DNA from: Roseiarcus sp963761435
GTDB lineage: Bacteria > Pseudomonadota > Alphaproteobacteria > Rhizobiales > Beijerinckiaceae
Direction: 5' to 3'
Assembly: GCA_963761435.1 (NCBI GenBank)
Contig: CAVXHJ010000010.1
Location: 372,001-436,000, forward strand
Length of the DNA stretch: 64,000 nucleotides
In this document: positions 53,429 through 62,359 of the stretch, in pieces
Numbering within the stretch: position 1 is the stretch's first letter
Layout: each line of letters begins with the position of its first letter
The notes under the pieces: model-generated
The model's input: the letters and a program-made list of their open reading frames with translations, nothing else
Databases searched by the model: none
What the model was told of the DNA's origin: nothing
Translations under genes and position numbers: made by a program

Positions 53429-55228
53429 CTACCGCGTCGCCTCGGCCACGTCGACAACCCTGAGTTGGGCCCGCTCCCGGCCGCCGTAGCGGTTCACGGT
53501 CAGGGCGCCCGCGAGATGGACCGGCGCGCCCCGGAGGCGCAGGAGCGCCTCGCCGAGCTTCTTGCCCGCGGCGCGGAACGCGATCGCCTCGACCGCCCGC
53601 CCGTCGCCGGCGACCGCCCGCAGGCGGTAGTGATGGCCCCCGGCGCCGACCGGCATGACGTCCGCGAGGCGGTGGCGCGGCAGAGCGAACACGGGCTCGG
53701 GATTGCCTGAGCCGTAGGGACCGGCGGCCTCCAGGCGATGGGCGAGCTCGGGCGTCGCCGCTTTCGCGGTCAGCGCCGCATCGACCGCGAGCCCCGCGTC
53801 CGCGCGCGCCCTCGCCACCGCCTCGCCGAGCCGCTCCTCCAGAAAGGCCCGCCACTCGCCGAGCCGCTCCCGCCCGAGCGTCACCCCCGCCGCCATCGCG
53901 TGCCCGCCGCCCTTGAGCGCGACCCCCGCCTCGACCGCGGCGCGCACCGCCCGGCCGAGGTCGACGCCGGGGATCGAGCGGCCGGAGCCGATCGCCTGCC
54001 CGCCGGCGAGGCTGAGCGCGAAGGCGGGGCGCTCGAACCGTTCCTTGAGCCGGGCCGCGAGCAGGCCGACGACCCCGGGCGGCCACCCTTCCGCGGCGAC
54101 GACGACCGCCGCTCCCCGTTCCTCGAGGCCGAGCGACATGAGCGCCTCGGCTTCGGCCTCGGCGAGCGCCGCGATCTCGATCTGCTGGCGGGCGCGGTTC
54201 AGCCGGTCGAGTTCGAGCGCGATCGCGCGGCCTTCGAGGTCGTCGGGCGCCCTCAGCAGCCGGACGCCGAGGCCCGCGTCGCCGATCCGTCCGCCCGCAT
54301 TGATCCGCGGCCCGATCAGAAAGCCCAAGTGATAGGGGCGCGGCGGCCCGTCGGCGCCGGCGACATCGAAGAGAGCCGCGAGCCCCGGCCGGCGCCGCTG
54401 GCGCATGACCGCGAGTCCCTTGACGACAAAGGCGCGGTTGAGGCCGATCAGCGGCACGACATCGGCCACGGTCGCGAGCGCGACGAGATCGAGCCCGCCG
54501 ATCAGGTCCGGCGCCTGGCGCCGGCTCCAAAAGCCGGCCTCGCGCAGCGCCCGGTTGAGCGCCACGAGGGCCATGTAGACCACCCCGGCGGCGCAGAGAT
54601 GGCCCAGTCCGGAAAGGTCATCCTCGCGGTTCGGATCGACCAGCGCCAGCGTCTTGGGCAGCGTCTCAGGGGCCTGATGATGATCGAACACGATCACGTC
54701 GAGGCCGAGCCGGCTCGCGAGCTCGAACGGCTCGCCGCTGACTGCTCCGCAATCGACGGTCACCACGAGATTTGCGCCTTTCGCCGCGAAGCCGAGGATG
54801 GCTTCGGCGTTGGGGCCATAGCCCTCCGTCACTCGGTCCGGAATGTGGACGATCGTCTCCAATCCGCAGGCGTTCAGATACTCACTGAGGAGCGCCGCGC
54901 TGCAGGCGCCGTCCACGTCATAGTCGCCGAAGATCGCGACCCGCTCGCCCCGCTCGACCGCACGCCTGAGGCGGTCCGTCGCGCTTTCCATATCCCGCAG
55001 GCAGAAGGGGTCAGGCATCAGATCGCGCAGGGTGGGATCGAGGTGGCGCGTCACCGTCTCCGGCTTCACGCCGCGCCCGGCGAGCACGCGTGCGACCAGT
55101 TCGTTGTGCCCGCCAACTTGCGTGATCGCGAGCGCGCGCAATTCCCCTTCCGCGTCGAGCCGCGGCCGCCACGGGCGCCCGAGCGCAGAGGCCCCGACGT
55201 CAAGGAAATAGCCGGAGGAAGAAGACAA
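53429..55228 (-). CDS. recJ: Single-stranded-DNA-specific exonuclease RecJ
   Basis: A 599-residue DHH-family 5'-3' exonuclease. Metal-binding motifs are 'VAIFGDYDVDGACSAALL', 'LVVTVDCGAVS' and 'LDVIVFDHHQAPE'. The DHHA1 domain has 'LKGGGHAMAAGVTL', and the C-terminal OB fold 'LRGAPVHLAGALTVNRYGG'. It works in recombinational and mismatch repair. The TTG at 55228 ('SSSSGYFLDVGASALG') with AAGGCGAG ahead is preferred; the frame is open 90 codons further upstream. 55229-55499 shows no other gene. Confidence 0.93.
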   Translation of the reverse strand: MSSSSGYFLDVGASALGRPWRPRLDAEGELRALAITQVGGHNELVARVLAGRGVKPETVTRHLDPTLRDLMPDPFCLRDMESATDRLRRAVERGERVAIFGDYDVDGACSAALLSEYLNACGLETIVHIPDRVTEGYGPNAEAILGFAAKGANLVVTVDCGAVSGEPFELASRLGLDVIVFDHHQAPETLPKTLALVDPNREDDLSGLGHLCAAGVVYMALVALNRALREAGFWSRRQAPDLIGGLDLVALATVADVVPLIGLNRAFVVKGLAVMRQRRRPGLAALFDVAGADGPPRPYHLGFLIGPRINAGGRIGDAGLGVRLLRAPDDLEGRAIALELDRLNRARQQIEIAALAEAEAEALMSLGLEERGAAVVVAAEGWPPGVVGLLAARLKERFERPAFALSLAGGQAIGSGRSIPGVDLGRAVRAAVEAGVALKGGGHAMAAGVTLGRERLGEWRAFLEERLGEAVARARADAGLAVDAALTAKAATPELAHRLEAAGPYGSGNPEPVFALPRHRLADVMPVGAGGHHYRLRAVAGDGRAVEAIAFRAAGKKLGEALLRLRGAPVHLAGALTVNRYGGRERAQLRVVDVAEATR

Positions 55229-55499
55229 TTCTCGCCTTTTCGATCCCGCGACGCGGAGCGGCAAGCGAATCGCCGGGCCGCAGCGTCGCCAGAGCCCACC
55301 ATGCCATAGCCCTCCCAGATCAAAAAGGAGTCGGGGCGGTGCGGAAAACGGCGAGCTGGGGTTTCCCCCGGTATTCCGCCTGGGAGCGCTCGCGGCCGCC
55401 TTGGACGGAAGTCCGGCAGGAGCTATCGTGCCTTTGCGCAGCGCGGCGAGCGCCGCCTTCGGCGAGGCGGCGGGCAAGGCAGTCGGGTGAAGGGGCAAA

Positions 55500-56279
55500 A
55501 TGTCGCTCTTCCTATCGAGTCTTCAGCTTTGGCAATTAATCGCGCTGCTCGTGGTTCTTCCGACCGCGATCGCGATGGTTGCGCAGGTTCTGATCCGGCG
55601 ATGGGTCGGTGTCGAGACGCTGGTCAAGAACAACGAGATCGCCGGGTTCAAGTTCGCGACCGTTGGAGTGATATACGCGGTCCTTCTCGCCTTCACGGTC
55701 ATCGCGGTGTGGGAAAAGTTCAGCGAAGCGGAAGTCGCAGTCGCGCAGGAGGCGGGCGCGACCGCCTCGCTTTTCCGATACGCCGAGGGCAAAGAGGAGG
55801 AGTCCGCCAAGTTGCGCGCAGCCCTCGCCGACTACTTGAAGAGCGCGATCAGCGTCGAGTGGCCAGCGATGGACCGCGAGTCCGAAAGCCACGAGACCAC
55901 GAAGGCGCTCAACGCCGTTTACGACGCGGCCCTCGCCCTCAACCGAACGCAGACGCGGGACACCGCGGACATGTCGGAAGTGTTCGCGCAACTCGACAAT
56001 GTCACCACGGCGCGCCGGACGAGATTGCATCTCGCGACCGGGCTCGTGCCAAACGTCATCTGGATCGCGCTCTTCGCGGGCGCGCTTTTGACGGTGGGTT
56101 TCACCCTCTTCTTCGGCAGCGAGAATTTGCTTGCGCAGATCTCAATGACCGGCGTCCTGTCGATCCTGGTCACTTTGGGGCTGGTCGTGATCGTCTCGAC
56201 CGACCATCCGTTTACCGGACCGGTGCACATCAGTTCACACCCGCTTGAAACAGTGCTCGCGGACTTCGAGCAGCCGTGA
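55500..56279 (+). CDS. DUF4239-family membrane protein
   Basis: A 259-residue protein with membrane helices at 'LIALLVVLPTAIAMVAQVLI', 'FATVGVIYAVLLAFTVIAVW', 'VIWIALFAGALLTVGFTLFF' and 'MTGVLSILVTLGLVVIVST', separated by an acidic helical domain. This is the DUF4239 (bestrophin-like) pattern, of unknown function, possibly an ion channel. GAAGGGG precedes the ATG. Confidence 0.82.
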   Translation: MSLFLSSLQLWQLIALLVVLPTAIAMVAQVLIRRWVGVETLVKNNEIAGFKFATVGVIYAVLLAFTVIAVWEKFSEAEVAVAQEAGATASLFRYAEGKEEESAKLRAALADYLKSAISVEWPAMDRESESHETTKALNAVYDAALALNRTQTRDTADMSEVFAQLDNVTTARRTRLHLATGLVPNVIWIALFAGALLTVGFTLFFGSENLLAQISMTGVLSILVTLGLVVIVSTDHPFTGPVHISSHPLETVLADFEQP

Positions 56280-56303
56280 GGCTTCGTGGGAGCGCGGACC
56301 CTG

Positions 56304-57086
56304 TCAGAACGCCAGACGGCCGCCGACGACCGCAAGGGTGCCCGCGAGGATTGGCCGCAGGACGCGGTCCGGAATACGTGAGGCGAAGTGGCTGGCGATC
56401 ATGATCCCCGGGATCGACCCGACAAGGAGCGAAGCGAGCATCGACAGGTCAACCGAGCCGACGAGCCAATGTCCCAGGCCGGCTATGAGCGTCAGCGGCA
56501 CAGCATGGGCAATGTCTGAGCCAACGATGCGCACGATCGGCAGCTTCGGGTAGAGGGAGAGGAGAACAGTCGCGCCGATCGCGCCCGCGCCAACAGAAGA
56601 GATGGTCACCAGCACGCCAAGAACCACTCCGAGCACGATGGTCAGCGTGGCGATCGCTCGCTCGCTCGCTCCGTCCAGCGCGCGAACCAGGCGTGAAAGG
56701 ACCGTCTTGCGAAAGACCAGCGTGATCGCAGTGGCTAGCAGCGCTATGCCGAGGGTGGTGGTTATGACTCCGCCGCTGCCCCCGGACGTACCTCCCAGAT
56801 GCGCGAGCAGCAGCAGCGACAAGAGCGACGCTGGCACGCTTCCATAAGCCAGCCGGCGCGTGATCCTCCAGTCGACTGCACCGTGAGAAGCATGTACCGC
56901 TCCCCCGGTGATCTTGGTAATGCCGGCGTAGAGCAGATCCGTGCCGACCGCGGTCGCCGGGTGAACTCCGAACACCAACACCAGCAGCGGCGTCATCAGC
57001 GATCCGCCGCCGACGCCCGTGAAGCCCACAAGCAGCCCGACAGCAAGGCCCGACAAGGAGTACAGGGGCTGAATCCAATGCAACAT
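56304..57086 (-). CDS. TauE/SafE-family (TSUP) membrane transporter
   Basis: A 260-residue protein of eight helices with the two repeats of the family: 'GLLVGFTGVGGGSLMTPLLV' near the N-terminus and 'VLVTISSVGAGAIGATVLLS' in the second half. These carriers export sulfite or sulfoacetate or take up sulfate-like anions. Direction and substrate unknown here. Confidence 0.88.
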   Translation of the reverse strand: MLHWIQPLYSLSGLAVGLLVGFTGVGGGSLMTPLLVLVFGVHPATAVGTDLLYAGITKITGGAVHASHGAVDWRITRRLAYGSVPASLLSLLLLAHLGGTSGGSGGVITTTLGIALLATAITLVFRKTVLSRLVRALDGASERAIATLTIVLGVVLGVLVTISSVGAGAIGATVLLSLYPKLPIVRIVGSDIAHAVPLTLIAGLGHWLVGSVDLSMLASLLVGSIPGIMIASHFASRIPDRVLRPILAGTLAVVGGRLAF

Positions 57087-57128
57087 GCGACGGTTCCTGC
57101 GCGGGCCGAACCGTAGTTGACTGAGTTA

Positions 57129-58073
57129 CTAGACTTTGTCAACGGTCGAATTGCGGCGAGTCGCAGCCCGCTCGCGAAGCGCCAGAAAGGCGCCGCAGAC
57201 GACGACCAGGGAAGCGCCGATCAGGGTTTCGGGGGCTGGCCAATCGCCAAAAACGAGAACACCGGAAACGATCATCCAGATGAGCTGGGTGTAGGAAAAG
57301 GGCGTCAGGGCGGGCGCCGGAGCGAATCTGTGGGCAACGATCAGGAGGCCGTGGCCGGCGGCGCCAAACACGCCCATGGCCGCCATCACCAGCCACACCC
57401 CAACCGCGCCCGGCTGTCGCCAGACCCACGGCAGCGCGGGCGTCAGGAGAACGAGCCCAGCGATTTGGGTCCAAGCAAGCGTCGTCTGGGGCGCATCCGC
57501 TCCCGCGAGCTTGCGGGTCGCGAGCACGTAGGCCGAGTTGCAGACGACGCCGGCGACGGCGACGAGCACAATCGGCTGAAAGGCAGCGGCGCCTGGCCGG
57601 GTCGCAATCGCTACGCCAAGAAATCCGATCGCGATGGCCACCGCGCGCTCGGCGCCGACCCGCTCTCCAAGGACCGGACCAGCTAGCAGGGCTACAAAGA
57701 TTGGCGTCAGGAACGAAATCGTCGCCGTCTCCGAAAGTTGCAGCTGTCGGAGCGCCAAGACGTTTGCGCCGGTCGAACCGAAGAGGAGCAACGAGCGCAC
57801 CGACTGGATCCCGGGGCGGTTCGAGCGTAGCGCCGATGGCCGCGACAACGGCCGCGAGGCTGCGAGAGCGATCACCGCCGCTCCAACATACCGCGCCCAT
57901 ATGATCTGCGCCGCAGGCAGCTCGAAGCTCAGCCATTTGGCGCAGGTGTCGAGCCCGGTGAAGCACATCATCGCCCCGCACATCAGCGCGATCGCGAGGA
58001 TCCCCATGCGCCGGTCCTCGGCTTCGGCGCTGACCGCCGCGGATGACCCCGAGGGTTTCCCCTGGACGTTCAT
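57129..58073 (-). CDS. EamA/DMT-family exporter
   Basis: A 314-residue transporter of ten helices: 'LAIALMCGAMMCFTGLDTCA', 'LALRQLQLSETATISFLTPI', 'VVCNSAYVLATRKLAGADAP' and 'PFSYTQLIWMIVSGVLVFGD'. Its ATG overlaps the stop of hom as ATGA, so it is translated with homoserine dehydrogenase. That suggests export of threonine, homoserine or a related amino acid, as RhtA does, but this is inference from context. Confidence 0.85.
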   Translation of the reverse strand: MNVQGKPSGSSAAVSAEAEDRRMGILAIALMCGAMMCFTGLDTCAKWLSFELPAAQIIWARYVGAAVIALAASRPLSRPSALRSNRPGIQSVRSLLLFGSTGANVLALRQLQLSETATISFLTPIFVALLAGPVLGERVGAERAVAIAIGFLGVAIATRPGAAAFQPIVLVAVAGVVCNSAYVLATRKLAGADAPQTTLAWTQIAGLVLLTPALPWVWRQPGAVGVWLVMAAMGVFGAAGHGLLIVAHRFAPAPALTPFSYTQLIWMIVSGVLVFGDWPAPETLIGASLVVVCGAFLALRERAATRRNSTVDKV

Positions 58074-59377
58074 AATGCTTCGCGCTCGATACGAATAACC
58101 TGCGGCTTCTCGCGCACGACGCCGTCCTCGACCGTATGCGCGAGCGCATCCCGAATCGACGCTTCGGTCGTTCCGTAAGTCATCAGCACGACCGGCACGA
58201 CGCCTGCCGCGGCCGCCTCCTTCGTGGCGCGCTTCTGCGTGATCGCCTCGAGCGAGATGAGCCGCTCCCCCATCCGCGCCGCAATGGCCCCCATGGCGCC
58301 TGGACGATCGACGACGGCAAGGCGCACGTAGTAACCACCCTCATGCCGCTGCATTGGCACACGGTCTGCGTCGACCAGCGAGGCCGCGGGGCGGCCAAAC
58401 GGCGGCACACGGATTCCGCGGGCGATGTCGATTATGTCGGCCATAACGGCCGACGCCGTGGCGTCGCCGCCCGCTCCCGGTCCCACTAGCGTTAGCTCTC
58501 CGACGGCGTCGCCATCAATCGAGACCGCGTTCAGCACCCCCATAGTCTGCGCAAGCGGCGCGCTCTTGGCTACCATCGTTGGATGCACGCGCTGCTCAAC
58601 GCCATGGGGCGTTCGTTCGGCGACGCCTAGCAGCTTGATGCGAAATCCGAGTTCGTCGGCGGCGCTCAAGTCAGCAAGCGTGATTGTCTCGATGCCCTCC
58701 ACTGAAACCGCGCCTGCGTCGATCTTGGCCCCGAAGGCGAGCGAGGCCAGGATCGCGAGCTTGTGAGCTGTATCGAAGCCGCCGACGTCAAACGTCGGAT
58801 CCGCTTCAGCATAGCCGAGCCTCTGAGCTTCGCCGAGACAGACTTCGAACGGCAGATTTTCGGTCTCCATGCGGGAGAGAATATAGTTGCAAGTGCCATT
58901 GAGAATGCCGGAAACGCGCTGAATCACGTTTCCGGCCAAACTCTCGCGCAAGATCTTTATGACGGGTATCCCGCCAGCCACCGCCGCTTCAAAATACAGC
59001 CGGGCGCCGAATCGTTCGGCGAGAGTTGCGAGCTCGAAACCATGCGCCGCGAGCATCGCCTTGTTGGCCGAGACCACCGAGACGCCGCGCGCGAGGGCGG
59101 CTCTCACCGCGTCGAAAGCGACTCCATCAGCCCCGCCGATCAATTCGACGAAAATGTCGATGCCGGCCGAGGCGGCAAGCTCCGGCGCGCTTGCGAAATA
59201 ACCAGCTTCGCCGAGATCGACGCCGCGGTCGCCCTTGCGGCGCGCGCTATAGGCGACCAACGAGCATTCCCGGCCAGTCTGTATGGCGAACCCGGCCCGC
59301 CTCCTTTGAAGAAGTCGAACGAAGCTGGTCCCAACCACACCGAGGCCGGCAACCCCCAAACGGATCGGCTTGGTCAT
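58070..59377 (-). CDS. hom: Homoserine dehydrogenase
   Basis: A 435-residue enzyme. NAD(P) motif 'LGVAGLGVVGTSFVRLL'; 'VSVVSANKAMLAAHG'; the family signature 'GILNGTCNYILSRMETENLP' and 'LGYAEADPTFDVGGFDTAHK' with the catalytic lysine; and a C-terminal ACT domain ('RLAVVDRPGAMGAIAARMGE') for feedback control by threonine. It reduces aspartate semialdehyde to homoserine. The ATG at 59377 gives 'MTKPIRLGVAG'. In many Rhizobiales the order is hom-glpX-recJ; here glpX is missing and three membrane genes stand between. Confidence 0.94.
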   Translation of the reverse strand: MTKPIRLGVAGLGVVGTSFVRLLQRRRAGFAIQTGRECSLVAYSARRKGDRGVDLGEAGYFASAPELAASAGIDIFVELIGGADGVAFDAVRAALARGVSVVSANKAMLAAHGFELATLAERFGARLYFEAAVAGGIPVIKILRESLAGNVIQRVSGILNGTCNYILSRMETENLPFEVCLGEAQRLGYAEADPTFDVGGFDTAHKLAILASLAFGAKIDAGAVSVEGIETITLADLSAADELGFRIKLLGVAERTPHGVEQRVHPTMVAKSAPLAQTMGVLNAVSIDGDAVGELTLVGPGAGGDATASAVMADIIDIARGIRVPPFGRPAASLVDADRVPMQRHEGGYYVRLAVVDRPGAMGAIAARMGERLISLEAITQKRATKEAAAAGVVPVVLMTYGTTEASIRDALAHTVEDGVVREKPQVIRIEREAL

Positions 59378-59463
59378 TCTGTCGTCGCTCCGCCCTCCGC
59401 AGATCTGGTTTGCGAACGGCCATGCGCCCGAGTCGCAACTCGGGCTCAACGAAGCACGGACGC

Positions 59464-59880
59464 CTAGCCGTACCGTTCGGAGGCCGATTTCCGCTTCTTC
59501 TTGCGTTCCTTGCGCGCGGCGTAGCGGGCGTCTCGCTCAAGTTTGCGCTCATACTCGAGCTGCTCGTCCAATTCGCGCTGGCGCTGAGCTTCGGCCTCGC
59601 GCGCAACCGCCTCGAGCCTCAGCTGCTCCTGCCGCGCGGCGTCCTCGGCGGCGCGGTGCGCGGCCTCGGCCGCCGCTTCCTCCGCCCTGCGCTTGGCGCG
59701 CTCGGCGTCGCGAACGATTCGGGCCTCGAGAATTGCTTTGCGCTTCGCCTCGCGCTCAACGATCGCCGGATCGGTCGGATCGTATTTCGAGTTGGCGAGG
59801 AATTTCTCCGCCATCGCCTTACGCGCGTTAGCGGCGGCGGCTTGGCGGTCGGTGAACTTATTGCCATTCAAGAAAGACAT
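59464..59880 (-). CDS. DUF6481-family charged helical protein
   Basis: A 138-residue protein that begins 'MSFLNGNKFTDRQAAAANAR' and then is almost entirely Ala/Arg/Glu, one long predicted helix ('ERAKRRAEEAAAEAAHRAAE'), ending in a Lys/Arg cluster. This matches DUF6481, widespread in alphaproteobacteria, with no known role; it might bind nucleic acid or form a coiled coil. Confidence 0.78.
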   Translation of the reverse strand: MSFLNGNKFTDRQAAAANARKAMAEKFLANSKYDPTDPAIVEREAKRKAILEARIVRDAERAKRRAEEAAAEAAHRAAEDAARQEQLRLEAVAREAEAQRQRELDEQLEYERKLERDARYAARKERKKKRKSASERYG

Positions 59881-60087
59881 CGCATTCCTAGGCGATTGGT
59901 TGTTGGGAACGCGCGCTCATGGCACAGCACGGCGCGATCGGCAATGGTTTTCGCCGCAGGTCGGCGATGCGCCAAGAGCAACGCACGACGAGGCCGGCTT
60001 CGTTGCGCCGGCGTATTGATCGACGGCTCGGAACGTGATCCACTCCGCCTGCGCCCGGCGAGAGACCGGGACCAGCGGAGCGAAGCG

Positions 60088-60897
60088 ATGGCCGTTGTGG
60101 TTGGCGCGGGGCCGCCCGCGAGCGAACGGGCCGCGGACGCCGGCCGGGCGTCGCAACTCGAAATCCGTAAGATCGAGGTCGCCGACGTCCTCGGCTGCAT
60201 CGTCGAAGGCGTTCGGGACTTCAAACGCGCCCCGTTCTACGGCATGTTTTTCGGCGCTGTCTACGCGGTTGGGGGGCTCATCATCGTTTGGGCGGCTTTT
60301 GCGCTCGATTATCCCTATCTCGCCTATCCCTTCACCATGGGTTTCGCTCTGTTTGCGCCTTTCGGCGCGGCCGGGGTCTACGAGATTTCGCGCCGTCTCG
60401 ACATTGGCGAGCCGCTGTCCTGGAGGTCGATCATCGGCTCGGTGTGGGGCAGGTCGGGCAAGGAGCTCGCATGGCTCGCGATCGTCAGTCTTTTTACCCT
60501 GATCATTTGGCTGGACCTCGCCGTCTTTATCTTCCTCGCGTTCTATGGCGCTGATATTCCATCGTTCCCGCAGTTGCTCGCCAGCCTTTTCAGCACGGCT
60601 TACGGCGTGGCGTTCGTTCTGGTTGGCAACGGATTGGGCGCGATGATCGCGCTGTTCGTCTTCTCGATCACCGCGATCGCGCCGCCGCTCGTCGTCGATC
60701 GCGACGTGGATTTCGTGACGGCGATGACCACGAGCGCGCGCGCGGTCCTGGCCAATCCGCGCCCGATGCTGGCATGGGCGATCGTGATCGGGGCCGCCCT
60801 CGCGATTGCTTTCGTCACGGCCTTCACCGCGCTCCTCGTGATCTTCCCGCTCCTCGGCCATACGACCTGGCGTCTCTACCGCCGCGTGATCGCCTAG
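60088..60897 (+). CDS. DUF2189-family membrane protein
   Basis: A 269-residue protein. 'RKIEVADVLGCIVEGVRDFK' starts the domain, followed by 'GGLIIVWAAFALDYPYLAYP', 'GFALFAPFGAAGVYEISRRL', two further helix pairs and 'VIFPLLGHTTWRLYRRVI'. The last motif, with His-Trp, is typical of DUF2189, which is linked in many genomes to cytochrome oxidase genes. Here it is followed directly by heme A synthase. The long open frame to 59026 is not real. Confidence 0.82.
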   Translation: MAVVVGAGPPASERAADAGRASQLEIRKIEVADVLGCIVEGVRDFKRAPFYGMFFGAVYAVGGLIIVWAAFALDYPYLAYPFTMGFALFAPFGAAGVYEISRRLDIGEPLSWRSIIGSVWGRSGKELAWLAIVSLFTLIIWLDLAVFIFLAFYGADIPSFPQLLASLFSTAYGVAFVLVGNGLGAMIALFVFSITAIAPPLVVDRDVDFVTAMTTSARAVLANPRPMLAWAIVIGAALAIAFVTAFTALLVIFPLLGHTTWRLYRRVIA

Positions 60898-60945
60898 CCC
60901 GGCCGGCGTTGCGCCGAGGACGCGTTTGGGGGAAAAGCGCGTTTG

Positions 60946-62014
60946 ATGGCCTTGACCCAAAGCGCGCCTGCCGGCGCCCAAACCGCGAGCTTCGAGGCGC
61001 GCGCCGCTGTGCGGTTCTGGCTGATCGCGGTCGCGGGGCTCGTCTTTCTGATGGTGCTCATCGGCGGCGCGACCCGTCTCACCGAGTTCGGGCCTCTCGA
61101 TCACCCAGTGGAAGCCGGTGACCGGCGTGATCCCGCCGATGAGCGGGGCGGATTGGCAGGCGGAGTTCGACCGCTATAGGCACATCCCGCAGTTCGCTGC
61201 GCTCAATCCGGACATGACGCTCGACGGCTTCAAGACCATCTTCTGGTGGGAATGGGGGCATCGGCTGCTTGCCCGCGTGGTCGGCGCGGCCTTTATCCTT
61301 CCGGGCCTGTGGTTCTGGCGGCAAGGCCAGCTCAAGGGCCCGCTCGGGCGGCAGGTCGCTCTCGCCGCCGGCTTTCTGGCGCTCGAGCCGATCGTCGGCT
61401 GGTGGATGGTGACCTCGGGCCTGAGCGAGCGCACCGAGGTCGCCCAGGAGCGGCTGGCGCTGCACCTGATGATCGCCGCGGCGACCTTCGGCGCCCTCCT
61501 CTACGCGGCGGCCGGACTGGGCGGCGAGCCCCGTCGCGACGCAGCGCCCCGCCGCGGCTTCGTCACTTCGGCCCGCATATTCGTGGGCCTCGTGTTCTGC
61601 CAGCTCGGCTTCGGCGCTCTCGTCGCGGGCTTGCGCGCCGGCCTCATCTACAACACTTGGCCGCTCATGGGATCGAGCTTCATCCCGGGCGAAGCGTTCA
61701 AGCCAGCCTGGCTGCAGGCGATGCGAGGCGACCCGGCGACGGCGCAGCTCGATCATCGCCTCATCGCCTACGTCATCGTCGCCTTCGCGATCGTTCAAGC
61801 CGCCGCCGCGCTCCGCGCCGCGCCCGGCGCCCCGTTTGCAAGCCGCGCGCTGGTCGTCGCCGCGGCGGCGATGCTTCAGGTCGCGCTCGGCGTTGTGACC
61901 CTTCTCTCGCTCGTGCCCATAGAGCTGGCGCTGGCCCATCAGGCGCTCGCGCTCGTGCTGTTCGGCCTCGCCGTCGTCCACCTTCGCGCGACCGAGATGG
62001 AGCGCCATATTTAA
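60946..62014 (+). CDS. ctaA: Heme A synthase (Cox15-type CtaA), frame broken near 61087
   Basis: The first frame reads 'RAAVRFWLIAVAGLVFLMVL' and 'IGGATRLTE'. The frame is then lost, and the other frame continues '...TQWKPVTGVIPPMSGADW', 'FKTIFWWEWGHRLLARVVG', 'GLRAGLIYNTWPLMGSSFIP' and 'QLDHRLIAYVIVAFAIVQAA'. Dropping one T of 'gagttcggg' at 61087-61088 restores the conserved 'TESGLSITQW'. The whole protein of about 355 residues has eight helices and the heme-ligating histidines in 'WGHRLLAR' and 'LDHRLIAY'. It oxidises heme O to heme A for cytochrome c oxidase. Confidence 0.9.
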
Positions 62015-62059
62015 CTCTCTATGTTTGTTCTCTATCCGGCCGTCCAATTCCAAATTGCC

Positions 62060-62192
62060 GCCAAATCTATCAAAACTGGGCCAAATCCAGCCAAGGCCCA
62101 GCCAAATTTTTCAAAGGAAAAGGCTTTGATTTTCTTGGATTCTCTTCGCCGAAATGAGCCTTTACAAGAGCTTGCGCCGACCCCCTGGGCGC
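62060..62192 (+). repeat. Dispersed 3'-flank element, copy B (after ctaA)
   Basis: Begins about 45 bases past the ctaA stop and is oriented with ctaA. The 53-base core 62111-62163 is identical to copy A at 53293-53345 read on the other strand. Upstream of the core are the words CCAAATC, GCCAAATC, GCCAAG and GCCAAAT in tandem; the hairpin TCAAAG-GAAAAGG-CTTTGA lies at 62111-62129, followed by TTTTCTT. The rest of the gap to 62359 is unremarkable. Confidence 0.85.
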
Positions 62193-62359
62193 AAAAACAT
62201 TTGTCTGCCGCAATCCCCCTCCGGACGCCTCCCCATTCGCCCCAAGGAGGCGCCGCGGACCCTTGTCTCGCGCGCCCAGCGCTTGCCCACATTTCCCGCC
62301 ACAAGAAAGACAATAGCAGAGATTTCTGTTTTCCAAAAGGGAAAGTTCGAAAATCTAGA

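Noticed and set aside
53264..62192. The two inverted repeat copies as ends of a transposon or genomic island
   Set aside because: The DNA between them carries recJ, hom and ctaA, which are core genes, with no transposase or integrase. Each copy is better explained by its position after its own gene.
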